Assembly: GCA_017643495.1 (NCBI GenBank)
Contig: JAEPNK010000002.1
Span: 992,001 to 1,056,000 of the forward strand
Length of the DNA: 64,000 nt
Source of the DNA: Rhizobiaceae bacterium
Lineage (GTDB): Bacteria > Pseudomonadota > Alphaproteobacteria > Rhizobiales > Rhizobiaceae
Direction: 5' to 3'
The stretch's first letter is position 1. Every line of letters begins with the position of its first letter. Of the stretch, positions 7,867-16,446 are shown one piece after another. Position numbers and translations under genes: made by a program. The notes under the pieces are model-generated. The model was given only the letters and a program-made list of their open reading frames with translations, did not search any database and was not told the DNA's origin.

Positions 7867-9831
7867 TTGACCGTCACCGTTTCTGTCGAAGCACCACTTG
7901 CCATCGTGCAGGTGGACAATCCGCCCGTGAATGCCCTATCCCATGCCGTCAGGGAAGGCCTGATGAATGCCGTGCGCGAAATCGAGAGCAATGATGCAGT
8001 CAAGGCTGCAGTCCTTCTGTGCAAGGGACGTACCTTCATCGCAGGTGCGGATATCCGGGAATTCGGCCAGCCCCCGAAGGAACCCCATCTTCCGGACGTC
8101 ATCAATGCGATTGAGGCATGCAGTAAGCCCTGGACAGCGGCCATTCACGGCACAGCGCTCGGCGGCGGCTGCGAGGTTGCACTTGGTTGCCACCACCGGG
8201 TAGCCGTGCCAGACGCCAGGCTTGGTTTGCCGGAAGTCAATCTCGGCCTCATTCCCGGCGCAGGCGGCACCGTTCGCCTGCCACGGGTCATCGGCGTTGA
8301 TGCGGCACTCGACATGATCACCTCAGGCAAACCCGTCGGGGCACAAAAAGCACTTGAAATGGGTCTGGTTGACGCCCTTTCAGGCAATGATGACCTTGAG
8401 GCATTCGCCAGAAACCATGCCCGGCAGACCATAGACAGCAGTGTCGCGAGTGATCGCCCGGCGTTTCCGCCCGCTGAATGGAATGACGAAAAGTGGGAAG
8501 AGGCGATCGGAGCCATTCGCAAGAAAGCGCGGGGGCAGCAGTCACCGGTCGAGGCGGCTCTTGCTGTTCGCGATGCCTGTACCCTTTCGCTGGAAGACGC
8601 ACAGCGGGCCGAACGCGAACGCTTCGTGAAACTGCGCGACGGCGACCAGTCAAAAGCCCTGCGCCATGTTTTCTTTGCAGAACGACAGACCGCAAAGATT
8701 GACGAACTCAAGGACATTGCCCCCCTCGAGATCAAGGCAGCCGGCATCATTGGCGGCGGCACAATGGGCGCCGGTATCGCCGCTTCCATGTTGCTGGCAG
8801 GGATCCCGGTTACAATGGTTGAACGGGACGATGAAGCCGCCGATGCCGGAAAGGGCCGCGTCTTCAAAACCCTTGAGGCAAGTCACAAGCGCGGTTTGAT
8901 CAGCGACGAGAAGCTCGAAAACCTGAAAGAGGCATTCACCGCATCAAGCGACTATGCAAGCCTGGCGGATGCAGACCTTGTTGTGGAAGCGGTTTTTGAA
9001 GACATGGCCGTCAAGAAACAGGTATTTGACGCGCTGGAGAAACATTGCAGGGCGGATGCAATTCTGGCCACCAACACATCCTATCTTGATGTAAACGAGA
9101 TCGCTGCCACCGCCGAAAAGCCCGAGCGGGTTATCGGGCTGCACTTCTTCTCTCCGGCCCACATAATGAAGCTGCTTGAAATCATCCGCACAGATACCGT
9201 TTCCGCCGAAACTCTGGCCACCGGCTTTGCCCTGGCCAAACGGATGCGCAAGATACCGGTCCTCGCAGGGGTCTGCGACGGCTTTATCGGCAACCGGATC
9301 CTCGCCTCATACCGCAAGCAGTGTGACTACATGCTTGAAGATGGCGCCAGTCCCGCAGAAATCGACAGCGCCATGCGCAATTTCGGCATGGCAATGGGCC
9401 CCTTCGAGATGCAGGACATGGCCGGCCTCGACATAGGCTGGGCCAACAGGAAACGCCTGGCACCCAATCGTGATCCGAACGAGCGCTATGTTAAAATCGC
9501 TGATCGTCTCTGCGAACTGGGCCGTTTCGGACAGAAAACGGGCAAGGGCTGGTATCTCTACGAAGAGGGAAGCCGCAAGGGAAAACCTGATCCCGATGTT
9601 GCCGCGATTATTGATGAAGAGCGCGCAAAGGCCGGTATTTCGCCACGCTCTTTCACCGAGGAAGAAATCCAGAACAGGATACTTCAGGCAATGACAACAG
9701 AAGGCAAGAACATACTGGCTGAAGGGATCGCGCGCACAGCCGCCGATATCGACATGGTAATGATCCTCGGCTATGGCTTCCCGCGCTGGCGGGGTGGCCC
9801 AATGTTTGCCGGAGGCGTTAAAGATCAATAA
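7867..9831 (+). CDS. Fused enoyl-CoA hydratase / 3-hydroxyacyl-CoA dehydrogenase (FadJ/FadB type)
   Basis: This 654-residue protein performs two consecutive beta-oxidation steps. The N-terminal crotonase domain (about 1-190) has IAGADIREF and the ALGGGCEVALG oxyanion motif, with the catalytic Glu in GLPEVNLG. The central Rossmann domain begins at GGGTMGAG near residue 298, with the dehydrogenase motif HFFSPAHIMKLLEI. C-terminal 3HCDH domains follow. The start is TTG at 7867 with GGAGG five bases upstream, and it follows the moaA stop by one base. It could serve fatty acids or the PaaF/PaaH steps of phenylacetate catabolism. No thiolase gene is adjacent. Confidence 0.92.
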   Translation: MTVTVSVEAPLAIVQVDNPPVNALSHAVREGLMNAVREIESNDAVKAAVLLCKGRTFIAGADIREFGQPPKEPHLPDVINAIEACSKPWTAAIHGTALGGGCEVALGCHHRVAVPDARLGLPEVNLGLIPGAGGTVRLPRVIGVDAALDMITSGKPVGAQKALEMGLVDALSGNDDLEAFARNHARQTIDSSVASDRPAFPPAEWNDEKWEEAIGAIRKKARGQQSPVEAALAVRDACTLSLEDAQRAERERFVKLRDGDQSKALRHVFFAERQTAKIDELKDIAPLEIKAAGIIGGGTMGAGIAASMLLAGIPVTMVERDDEAADAGKGRVFKTLEASHKRGLISDEKLENLKEAFTASSDYASLADADLVVEAVFEDMAVKKQVFDALEKHCRADAILATNTSYLDVNEIAATAEKPERVIGLHFFSPAHIMKLLEIIRTDTVSAETLATGFALAKRMRKIPVLAGVCDGFIGNRILASYRKQCDYMLEDGASPAEIDSAMRNFGMAMGPFEMQDMAGLDIGWANRKRLAPNRDPNERYVKIADRLCELGRFGQKTGKGWYLYEEGSRKGKPDPDVAAIIDEERAKAGISPRSFTEEEIQNRILQAMTTEGKNILAEGIARTAADIDMVMILGYGFPRWRGGPMFAGGVKDQ

Positions 9832-9892
9832 TTAACCTGATTTCTAGTAATTGGCCAAAATACCCCGATTAACCGGATTTATGGTAATTGAC
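9831..9892. repeat. Pair of 25-bp imperfect direct repeats
   Basis: Two copies, 9831-9855 and 9868-9892, start 37 bases apart and agree at 21 of 25 positions. Both begin ATTAACC and contain GTAATTG near the end. They fill the gap between the convergent fadJ-like and yjbQ genes. No hairpin with a T-tract is present. They could be protein-binding sites or a local duplication. Confidence 0.5.
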
Positions 9893-9899
9893 ACTTTGA

Positions 9900-10325
9900 T
9901 CAGGAAACATGCAGGATAATTTCACGGGAATGCGCCGAATTCCTGTGTTCAAACAAATAGATACCTTGCCATCTCCCCAGCACCATCCGGCCTTCTGAAA
10001 CCGGAATAGAGAGGGAAACCTGCGTCAATGCAGCCTTGATATGGGCAGGCATGTCATCAGGCCCTTCATAGGTATGGGTAATATAGTCCATTGAAGGGTC
10101 TGTTGTCGGAGGAACGAGCCGGGCAAAGAAGTTTTTCAGGTCTGTCTGCACTTCCGGATCGGCATTTTCCTGGATCAGCAGCGAACAGGAAGTGTGTCGC
10201 ACATAAATCGTGCAAAGGCCGGTACTGATGCCTGCCTCACCAACGAACCGCTCTGCCTGCTTGGTAAACTCGTACAAGCCCTGGCCGGAAGTGGCTATGG
10301 CAAGGGTTGTTTGCTTGGCCGTCAC
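9900..10325 (-). CDS. yjbQ: YjbQ/UPF0047 family protein
   Basis: This is a 141-residue cytoplasmic protein of the YjbQ family, whose members form a trimer with a small beta-rich fold. Some complement thiamine phosphate synthase mutants. Family marks seen are the conserved stretch HTSCSLLIQENADP, the segment MDYITHTYEGPDDMPAHIK, and the C-terminal GRWQGIYLFEHR. The start is GTG at 10325 after AAAGAGAC. It begins six bases after the end of the HlyU-like gene, so the two form a reverse-strand pair. Its true physiological role is unsettled in the family. Confidence 0.92.
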   Translation of the reverse strand: MTAKQTTLAIATSGQGLYEFTKQAERFVGEAGISTGLCTIYVRHTSCSLLIQENADPEVQTDLKNFFARLVPPTTDPSMDYITHTYEGPDDMPAHIKAALTQVSLSIPVSEGRMVLGRWQGIYLFEHRNSAHSREIILHVS

Positions 10326-10331
10326 GTCTCT

Positions 10332-10616
10332 TTATCCGAACAACCGGTCACCCTGTTCCTTGATCATCTGCTTTGCTTTTCGCATTGCGATTTCAGAAGC
10401 ATCTTCTGCTGATGAGCACATGTCTGCGCGGATCAGTTTGTGGGTCTTTTCCTCGCCATTCAACTCACGGCTGATTTCGGCACATACCCGGTATTGCCCA
10501 CCTTCCTGCATTTTGATGCTGCGAATCCGGTATCCCTCATAGACCACTGCCTCAATGGTATCGTCTCCACTCTTTTCGCTCGCGCCACCGCCAAACAGTT
10601 TACTGAAAAACGACAT
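10332..10616 (-). CDS. HlyU-family small protein
   Basis: This 94-residue protein starts MSFFSKLFGGG, then has a compact alpha/beta region with YEGYRIRSIKM and QYRVCAEI, as in alphaproteobacterial proteins annotated as HlyU family. The name comes from a Vibrio haemolysin activator, but these short proteins have no visible DNA-binding motif. A regulatory role is therefore only a family label. I chose the ATG at 10616 because the conserved part begins there and GGGAG lies ten bases upstream. It precedes yjbQ by six bases. Confidence 0.82.
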   Translation of the reverse strand: MSFFSKLFGGGASEKSGDDTIEAVVYEGYRIRSIKMQEGGQYRVCAEISRELNGEEKTHKLIRADMCSSAEDASEIAMRKAKQMIKEQGDRLFG

Positions 10617-10738
10617 GATCAATCCACTCCCGTCCATTGGCAGCATCCATACCGGGCTGTGCCAGGTTGATAAGCTTTCAGATTTTCATCAGGCAATCTT
10701 CTTTTGATGCCCGACTTCCGTCCTGTCACCTGAATAGC

Positions 10739-10767
10739 AAAAAACAGGCCGCCCCAAAAGGGCGGCC
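10739..10767 (-). terminator. Rho-independent terminator after the VOC gene
   Basis: An eight-base-pair GC stem (GGCCGCCC at 10747-10754 with GGGCGGCC at 10760-10767) closes a CAAAA loop. On the reverse strand it runs into a stretch of six T residues after TG. It lies about 50 bases beyond the stop of the VOC-family gene and would end that transcript. Confidence 0.75.
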
Positions 10768-10815
10768 CCGCTGTTCCGGCAAGGTGCCAAGAGGCCAGCG
10801 TATTACGCCAACGGT

Positions 10816-11241
10816 TCAGGCGGGCACATGATCGCCATAGGCTTCAAGAAACTCGGGCGCCGGCGGAATGGGCTTGATGACATCAATCAACACCCCATTC
10901 GGATCTTGCGTGATAAAATGGCGCTGGCCGAACGCTTCGTCCCGCAAAGCCAGCAGCACAGGCAAGCCGGCCTTGCTGACCCTGTCATATTCACCATCAA
11001 CATCTTCCACTTCAAAGTTCAGGATGAGGCCTCCAACCGTCGCTCCCTGCCCTGCTTGCGGGATTGTGCTGTGATCGTGCTGCAGAACAGCAAGATTGAC
11101 GGTCTCGTCCTCGCTTGACTGCAGATGCACGTACCAATCGCTTTCAAAGACCCGCTTGAACCGGAAATTATCAACATAAAAGGCACTGGTGCCCTCCACA
11201 TCCTTCGTCTGGATAACGGGATAATACTGCGTACATTTCAT
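10816..11241 (-). CDS. VOC-superfamily (glyoxalase/bleomycin-resistance fold) protein
   Basis: This 141-residue protein has the vicinal-oxygen-chelate fold. Two beta-alpha-beta-beta-beta modules are seen, with the C-terminal pattern [16 protein letters not shown] that ends the second module. Members bind a metal or sequester drugs; the substrate here is unknown. The start at 11241 follows AAGGAGAG at good spacing. The gene diverges from a TetR regulator, with two perfect operators between them, so it is very likely repressed by that regulator. A ligand-induced detoxification role is an inference from this arrangement. Confidence 0.85.
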   Translation of the reverse strand: MKCTQYYPVIQTKDVEGTSAFYVDNFRFKRVFESDWYVHLQSSEDETVNLAVLQHDHSTIPQAGQGATVGGLILNFEVEDVDGEYDRVSKAGLPVLLALRDEAFGQRHFITQDPNGVLIDVIKPIPPAPEFLEAYGDHVPA

Positions 11242-11264
11242 GACTTGCTCTCTCCTTTGCAATA

Positions 11265-11281
11265 ACATACACATTGTATGT
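11265..11281. promoter_or_regulatory. Probable TetR operator 1
   Basis: A perfect 17-bp inverted repeat ACATACA-CAT-TGTATGT lies between the divergent VOC and TetR genes, 24 bases before the VOC start codon. Half-sites of this kind resemble those bound by AcrR-like repressors. Confidence 0.75.
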
Positions 11282-11293
11282 AAATATCAATTA

Positions 11294-11310
11294 ACATACA
11301 GGCTGTATGT
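11294..11310. promoter_or_regulatory. Probable TetR operator 2
   Basis: A second perfect copy, ACATACA-GGC-TGTATGT, has the same half-sites as operator 1 and its centre is 29 bases away, near three helical turns. It ends on the base immediately before the TetR start codon, leaving no room for a ribosome-binding site, so bound repressor would block its own gene directly. Confidence 0.75.
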
Positions 11311-11907
11311 ATGCAAATGAAAAATTCAGGCAGACGTTCAAATACGGAACGCACGCGCGAAACCAGGGCAACGCTTGTGAAAGCGGCAAGAAAGCTGTTC
11401 GTCGACAAGGGATATGCCGAAACCTCGACCCCGGAGATTGTTCGCGCAGCAGGCATTACCCGCGGCGCGCTCTACCATCACTTTACAGACAAGCAGGACC
11501 TGTTCCGTGCCGTGGTCGAGGCGGAGTTTGCTGCAGTGGCAGAAGAAATCGGCAAGGCCGCCATATCACAGGACAAAACGGCAATTGACATGCTGGTGGC
11601 CGGAAGCTGCATTTTTCTGGACTGCATGCTCGACAGGGGGAGGGTGAGACTGATGCTGCTTGATGGCCCGGCCGTACTCGGAGCGGATGAAATCGGCCAG
11701 CTGGACATGCAAACAACATCGAGGGAATTGCAGGTCGGCCTCAGTCACGCCATGGACGCAGGCGAGTTTCGCAAACTCCCCCTTGATGCACTCACATCCC
11801 AACTCTCTGCCATGTTCGACCGCGCAGCATTGCGCATTTCGGAAGGCGAAAGCCGGGAAGACCATCTGAGGATTTTCGAAGCGGTGTTTAAAGCGCTCCA
11901 GGCATGA
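11311..11907 (+). CDS. TetR/AcrR-family transcriptional regulator
   Basis: This 198-residue regulator has an N-terminal helix-turn-helix at about residues 14-60, with the signature GYAETSTPEIVRAAGITRGALYHHF. Only the C-terminal ligand domain differs from relatives. It reads away from the VOC gene and is flanked by two ACATACA-N3-TGTATGT operators, which points to autoregulation and control of its neighbour. The ATG at 11311, or one two codons later, has no Shine-Dalgarno sequence. Translation may be leaderless. The inducer is unknown. Confidence 0.9.
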   Translation: MQMKNSGRRSNTERTRETRATLVKAARKLFVDKGYAETSTPEIVRAAGITRGALYHHFTDKQDLFRAVVEAEFAAVAEEIGKAAISQDKTAIDMLVAGSCIFLDCMLDRGRVRLMLLDGPAVLGADEIGQLDMQTTSRELQVGLSHAMDAGEFRKLPLDALTSQLSAMFDRAALRISEGESREDHLRIFEAVFKALQA

Positions 11908-11928
11908 AAAGACCGCCTGACAAATGAA

Positions 11929-11958
11929 AACGGCGGAACCTGATGAGGCCCCGCCGTT
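11929..11958 (-). terminator. Rho-independent terminator of rpoD
   Basis: AACGGCGG at 11929-11936 pairs perfectly with CCGCCGTT at 11951-11958. In the reverse direction the stem is followed by TTTTCATTTG. It lies 26 bases after the rpoD stop and between two convergent genes, so it may also slow transcripts from the TetR gene. Confidence 0.7.
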
Positions 11959-11983
11959 CAAACTCCAAGGCAAATGCGCCCGT

Positions 11984-13981
11984 TTAACTGTCGAGGAAGC
12001 TTCTCAGCTTGCGGCTTCTGCTCGGGTGTTTCAGTTTGCGCAAGGCCTTTGCCTCAATCTGGCGAATACGCTCACGTGTCACGCTGAACTGCTGCCCCAC
12101 TTCCTCAAGCGTATGGTCAGTGTTCATGCCAATGCCGAACCGCATCCGCAACACACGCTCCTCGCGTGGTGTAAGGGAGGCAAGAACACGTGTTGTCGTC
12201 TCACGCAGGTTTGCCTGAATTGCCGCATCAATCGGAAGCACAGCATTCTTGTCCTCGATGAAATCACCGAGATGGGAATCTTCTTCATCACCAATGGGCG
12301 TTTCAAGCGAGATCGGCTCTTTTGCGATTTTCAGAACCTTGCGCACTTTTTCAAGCGGCATGGCCAGTTTCTCGGAGAGTTCTTCCGGCGTTGGTTCACG
12401 GCCAATCTCGTGCAGCATCTGGCGTGAGGTACGCACGATCTTGTTGATTGTCTCGATCATGTGAACCGGAATACGGATGGTCCGCGCCTGGTCCGCAATC
12501 GAACGTGTAATGGCCTGACGGATCCACCATGTCGCGTAAGTCGAGAACTTGTATCCCCGGCGATACTCGAATTTGTCGACCGCCTTCATCAGGCCGATAT
12601 TGCCTTCCTGGATAAGGTCAAGGAACTGAAGGCCACGGTTCGTGTATTTCTTTGCAATGGAAATAACGAGACGCAGGTTTGCTTCCACCATTTCCTTCTT
12701 GGCCTGGCGTGCTTCACGCTGGCCTTTCTGCACTTTGTGAACAATCCGGCGGAATTCGGTTGGCTGAAGCCCGGTCTCTCCGGCAAGTGCCTGGATCTCT
12801 CCACGAATTTCCTTGATCGTTCCGTTCTCGGCCTTGTTGAATTCCTTCCAGCCCTTGGCCGAAAGGTTGGCAATCCGCCGGATCCAGTTCGGATCAAGCT
12901 CGGAACCCATGTATTCCTCAAGAAACGCTTCACGCGGCACACCATGGGCCTCGGCAAGGCGCATCAACCGGCCTTCAAGCGCCAGCAGGTTCTTGTTGAT
13001 TGCATAAAGCTGCTCGACAAGTGCCTCGATCCGGTTGTTGTTGAGAGAAAGGGACTTCACCGCCTTCACGATGTTGTCGTGCAATTCCTTGTAGCGCTTC
13101 TCTTGGGCGGGCGAGAGTGTCTTGTTGCCAAGCGCCTTTTCCACCAGCTGGTCCTGAAGCCTGCGCAACTTCTTGTAATCATTGGCGATCAGGTTGAGCG
13201 TATCAAAAATCTGTGGCTTGAGTTCTGCTTCCATGGCAGCAAGCGACAGGCTTGCTTCCATTTCGTCATCATCCTCATCATCGTCTTCCTGCCCTTCCAG
13301 CACTTCGCCGGTAACCGGGTCGACCTGCTTTTCTGGTTTCTTTTCCTCTTCGGCAGGCTTTTGCACCTCAGGCTGGACCGCAGGGGTCTGGACCTGCTTG
13401 GCCTCGGGACCGGCATAGGTCGCCTCAAGGTCGATAATGTCACGAAGCAGGATGTTGCCTTCGTTGAGTTCGTCACGCCAGATAATCAGCGCCTGGAAGG
13501 TCAGCGGGTTTTCGCACAATCCGGCAATCATGGTTTCGCGGCCGGCCTCTATGCGCTTGGCAATCGCGATTTCCCCTTCCCGGGAAAGCAATTCAACCGT
13601 ACCCATCTCACGCAGATACATGCGAACCGGATCATCCGTGCGATCTGTTGGTTCGCGCTTTTTGGTTGTTGTAACGGACTTGCCGGTTGTCTCGACCAGG
13701 TCACCACCTTCGACTTCGTCATCAACCTCGTCTTCATCAACGACGTTGATGCCCATGTCTGAAAGCATGGCCATGATGTCCTCGATCTGCTCGGAAGACA
13801 CTTCTTCGGAGGGCAGCACTGCATTGAGGGCGTCTGTGGTGACATAACCCTGCTTCTTTGCAGCCTTGATCATTTTCTTGACGGCGGCATCGCTCAGGTC
13901 AAGAACCGGGCGGTCCTGGTTGTCATTGGATTTGTCGTCCGTTTTGGCAGACACTTCTTTTTCTTTGGCTTTGGTCGCCAT
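11984..13981 (-). CDS. rpoD: RNA polymerase primary sigma factor RpoD (sigma-70)
   Basis: This is the housekeeping sigma factor of 665 residues. It has region 1.1 at the N-terminus and a large acidic non-conserved insert with runs of Asp and Glu. Region 2 carries [19 protein letters not shown] and the -10 binding segment [10 protein letters not shown]. Region 4 carries the helix-turn-helix [18 protein letters not shown] chose the ATG at 13981, which has GGAGG eight bases upstream. It follows dnaG on the same strand, the usual order in this order of bacteria, with a 329-base gap that probably holds its own promoter. Confidence 0.98.
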   Translation of the reverse strand: MATKAKEKEVSAKTDDKSNDNQDRPVLDLSDAAVKKMIKAAKKQGYVTTDALNAVLPSEEVSSEQIEDIMAMLSDMGINVVDEDEVDDEVEGGDLVETTGKSVTTTKKREPTDRTDDPVRMYLREMGTVELLSREGEIAIAKRIEAGRETMIAGLCENPLTFQALIIWRDELNEGNILLRDIIDLEATYAGPEAKQVQTPAVQPEVQKPAEEEKKPEKQVDPVTGEVLEGQEDDDEDDDEMEASLSLAAMEAELKPQIFDTLNLIANDYKKLRRLQDQLVEKALGNKTLSPAQEKRYKELHDNIVKAVKSLSLNNNRIEALVEQLYAINKNLLALEGRLMRLAEAHGVPREAFLEEYMGSELDPNWIRRIANLSAKGWKEFNKAENGTIKEIRGEIQALAGETGLQPTEFRRIVHKVQKGQREARQAKKEMVEANLRLVISIAKKYTNRGLQFLDLIQEGNIGLMKAVDKFEYRRGYKFSTYATWWIRQAITRSIADQARTIRIPVHMIETINKIVRTSRQMLHEIGREPTPEELSEKLAMPLEKVRKVLKIAKEPISLETPIGDEEDSHLGDFIEDKNAVLPIDAAIQANLRETTTRVLASLTPREERVLRMRFGIGMNTDHTLEEVGQQFSVTRERIRQIEAKALRKLKHPSRSRKLRSFLDS

Positions 13982-14310
13982 ATGGCTAACGCCTCCATCG
14001 GCTTTGCTGTTGAAAAGCCGCATTTTTCAACTGTTTCAGCAAGACAGGACCCTGGAAAGTCGGCATTTGTACCGACGATTGCGAATCACGTCTCATCAAT
14101 CAATAATTCCGCGATAGCCCCATCGTGGTTAACCGACAATTAACCTGTTCATTTTCCAGAAGAATTCCCGACAGCAGGAAATCTTCAGAAAATCTGGCAC
14201 TCACCGGGCGGAATTGAGTTTATTGTTCCATCCCGACTGATTCCGTCTTGCGGCGCAAAGGTCAAGAGACTCTTTGATGGCAAATTGCGGTAAAAACGCA
14301 AAAATCGCGG
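13982..14310. other. Intergenic region between dnaG and rpoD
   Basis: This 329-base AT-richer stretch carries no convincing gene. It probably includes the rpoD promoter. A TTGACC hexamer on the reverse strand at 14265-14260 is the best -35 candidate, but the hexamer 17 bases on (AATCAG) is a poor -10. Two close TTAACC motifs occur near 14127-14145. No strong hairpin was found. Confidence 0.5.
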
Positions 14311-16281
14311 TCAAAAACCACGCGCAGGCCTCCCCGAGGAAAGCCCGAAGCCGTCAATCAATGCCTCAACCCCGTCCGCACGGGTCAGCTCTTGTTGTAT
14401 TTGCAGCAGTCTTTCGAGATTTTCCTGGCTGTCATTTTCGGCCAGCGCGCGCTCTGCTGTCTTGAGTTCCCTATGTAGGGTCTGGTTTTTGAGATGCAAG
14501 ACATGTGCCTGATTCCAGCCGTCCCGTGCATCTTCAAAAGCCGCTGGTGGCAATAACTGCCACAAACGGTTGATTGCCAATTGCTTTCCTATTCTCGTCA
14601 AAGCCTCCTCAAGCCCGTGCCTGACGACATGGTCATGTATGACTTCCCTGTCCGGATAATCGCCCTCGCCTTCCCACGTCGCAAAACAATCGAGCAACAC
14701 CGATTGCAGTGACCGGGCCTCACTGCTTTCAAGATGGAGAGAGGATATTTCCTCAAAAAACTCGACACACAGGGCCGGGTGATAGAGTGCCCCGCCTATC
14801 AGGGCCGCTTCACGCAGGGGCATTCCTGCATGGCCACGTTTGACCAGCTTGCTGGACAGCAGCGAAGGGCTCGCTGAAAACCGTCTTGCCCCCGGCATTT
14901 GGGCCGTGCGGGATGAGCCCTGCCGACCACCCCTTGCCGGATATCCATTGCCGGAATTTCGTGCACGATCATTGCTGTTGCTAGCCTGGTTTCCACCCGG
15001 ATTGAAATAGGCATCAAGCCTCGACTTGATGTCCTGTCCGTAATGGTGCCGCACGCTTTCATCGCGCACCTGGTTTACCAGGCCGCGCAAGCGGGCCTGC
15101 AATTCCGCCCGGCGTTCCGGAGTGTCGTGAATGCCTGTTGCAATTTCACGGTTCCACAACATTTCAGCCAGAGGAATAGCACCCTTCAGCACGTCACGCA
15201 TCGCTTCGGCACCTGCCTCCTTCAGCAAGTCGTCAGGGTCCATGCCTTCCGGCAACATCGCAAACCGGACGGATATGCCCGGCTTGAGAAGCGGCAAAAC
15301 CAGATCGACAACCCGGTGCGCAGCCTTGAGCCCGGCACCATCGCCGTCAAAACACAGCACCGGCTCGCTGTGCATTCGCCACAGCAATTCCATCTGGCGT
15401 TCCGTCAGGGCGGTCCCGAGCGGAGCGACGGCATTGTGAAAACCGAAAGCATGAAGCGCGATGACGTCCATGTATCCTTCACACGCAATGACCTGGTGCT
15501 GCTCGTAGGCAGGCTTGCGGGCCCGGGCAAAATTGTAGAGCACATTGGACTTGTGAAAGAGTTCGGTTTCGGGGGAGTTGAGATACTTCGCCAGTGCATC
15601 ATCGGAAAGTGCGCGCCCGCCAAAAGCAATCACGCGGCCTTTCGCATCAGGAATGGGAAACATCACCCTTCCGCGAAACCGGTCATATGAAAGAGCGTCC
15701 CCGTCCCGGGTGGCGGTCAGTCCGCAAGCCTCCATCTGGGCAGGTTCCACCCCTTTCCCGGCAAGGTATTGCTTCAGGGCGTTACGGCTGTCCGGCGCAA
15801 ACCCGATACGGAATTCTTCCTGTATTGCCGGAGCAAGCCCGCGATCACGCAGATATGCCCGGGCTTGTGCACCCACAGCCTCGTGCAATTGCGTCCGGAA
15901 AAACTCCGCCGCCATTTCCATGACATCATAAAGCGTCTTGCGCTTTTCCTCCCGCTCCTGCTCGCGGCGGTCCATGACAGGCATTGGCAAACCCGCTTGC
16001 GCTGCAAGAAGTTCAACCGCTTCGGGAAAACTCAACCCGTCCAGTTCCGTCAGAAACCGGAAATGGTCTCCCGAAACCCCGCAGCCAAAACAGTGGTACC
16101 GCCCCTTCTGGTCCTCGCAATGGAAGCTGGGGGTTTTTTCCCCGTGAAACGGGCAGCAGGCCCAATAATCGCCCCTTGCCGCATTGGTTTTGCGCTTGTC
16201 GAACTGCACGCGCATGCCGACAACCTCGGAAATCGGTATCCGGTCACGAATGTCATCAAGGAAACGGTCAGGAAAGCGCAT
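14311..16281 (-). CDS. dnaG: DNA primase DnaG
   Basis: DnaG makes RNA primers for replication. The 656-residue protein has the N-terminal CHC2 zinc finger (CCPFHGEKTPSF ... CFGCG). The TOPRIM catalytic core follows, with EGYMDVIALH and the metal-binding FDGDGAG, and then a C-terminal helicase-interaction region. The ATG at 16281 gives the family start MRFPDRFLDDIRDRIPIS, though its ribosome site is poor; a longer start 13 codons upstream looks less likely. It leads the dnaG-rpoD pair. Confidence 0.97.
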   Translation of the reverse strand: MRFPDRFLDDIRDRIPISEVVGMRVQFDKRKTNAARGDYWACCPFHGEKTPSFHCEDQKGRYHCFGCGVSGDHFRFLTELDGLSFPEAVELLAAQAGLPMPVMDRREQEREEKRKTLYDVMEMAAEFFRTQLHEAVGAQARAYLRDRGLAPAIQEEFRIGFAPDSRNALKQYLAGKGVEPAQMEACGLTATRDGDALSYDRFRGRVMFPIPDAKGRVIAFGGRALSDDALAKYLNSPETELFHKSNVLYNFARARKPAYEQHQVIACEGYMDVIALHAFGFHNAVAPLGTALTERQMELLWRMHSEPVLCFDGDGAGLKAAHRVVDLVLPLLKPGISVRFAMLPEGMDPDDLLKEAGAEAMRDVLKGAIPLAEMLWNREIATGIHDTPERRAELQARLRGLVNQVRDESVRHHYGQDIKSRLDAYFNPGGNQASNSNDRARNSGNGYPARGGRQGSSRTAQMPGARRFSASPSLLSSKLVKRGHAGMPLREAALIGGALYHPALCVEFFEEISSLHLESSEARSLQSVLLDCFATWEGEGDYPDREVIHDHVVRHGLEEALTRIGKQLAINRLWQLLPPAAFEDARDGWNQAHVLHLKNQTLHRELKTAERALAENDSQENLERLLQIQQELTRADGVEALIDGFGLSSGRPARGF

Positions 16282-16446
16282 GGCCCATATGTAATCGTTC
16301 GCCGGGCATTGCGCCATCATTTCGCGAACAAGTTTTCGGGGAAGGTGTGTGGATAACCCGGATTGTTGTTTGTGCGCATCAGCTTCCGGTCAAACCGAAA
16401 ACTTCGGCCATGCCTGCTTTCTTCACCTGTATCCCGCAGGGGAAAC

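Noticed and set aside
12461-13762. A 433-codon open frame opposite rpoD
   Set aside because: It mirrors the rpoD reading frame, has no recognisable domain and no ribosome site; rpoD is certain.
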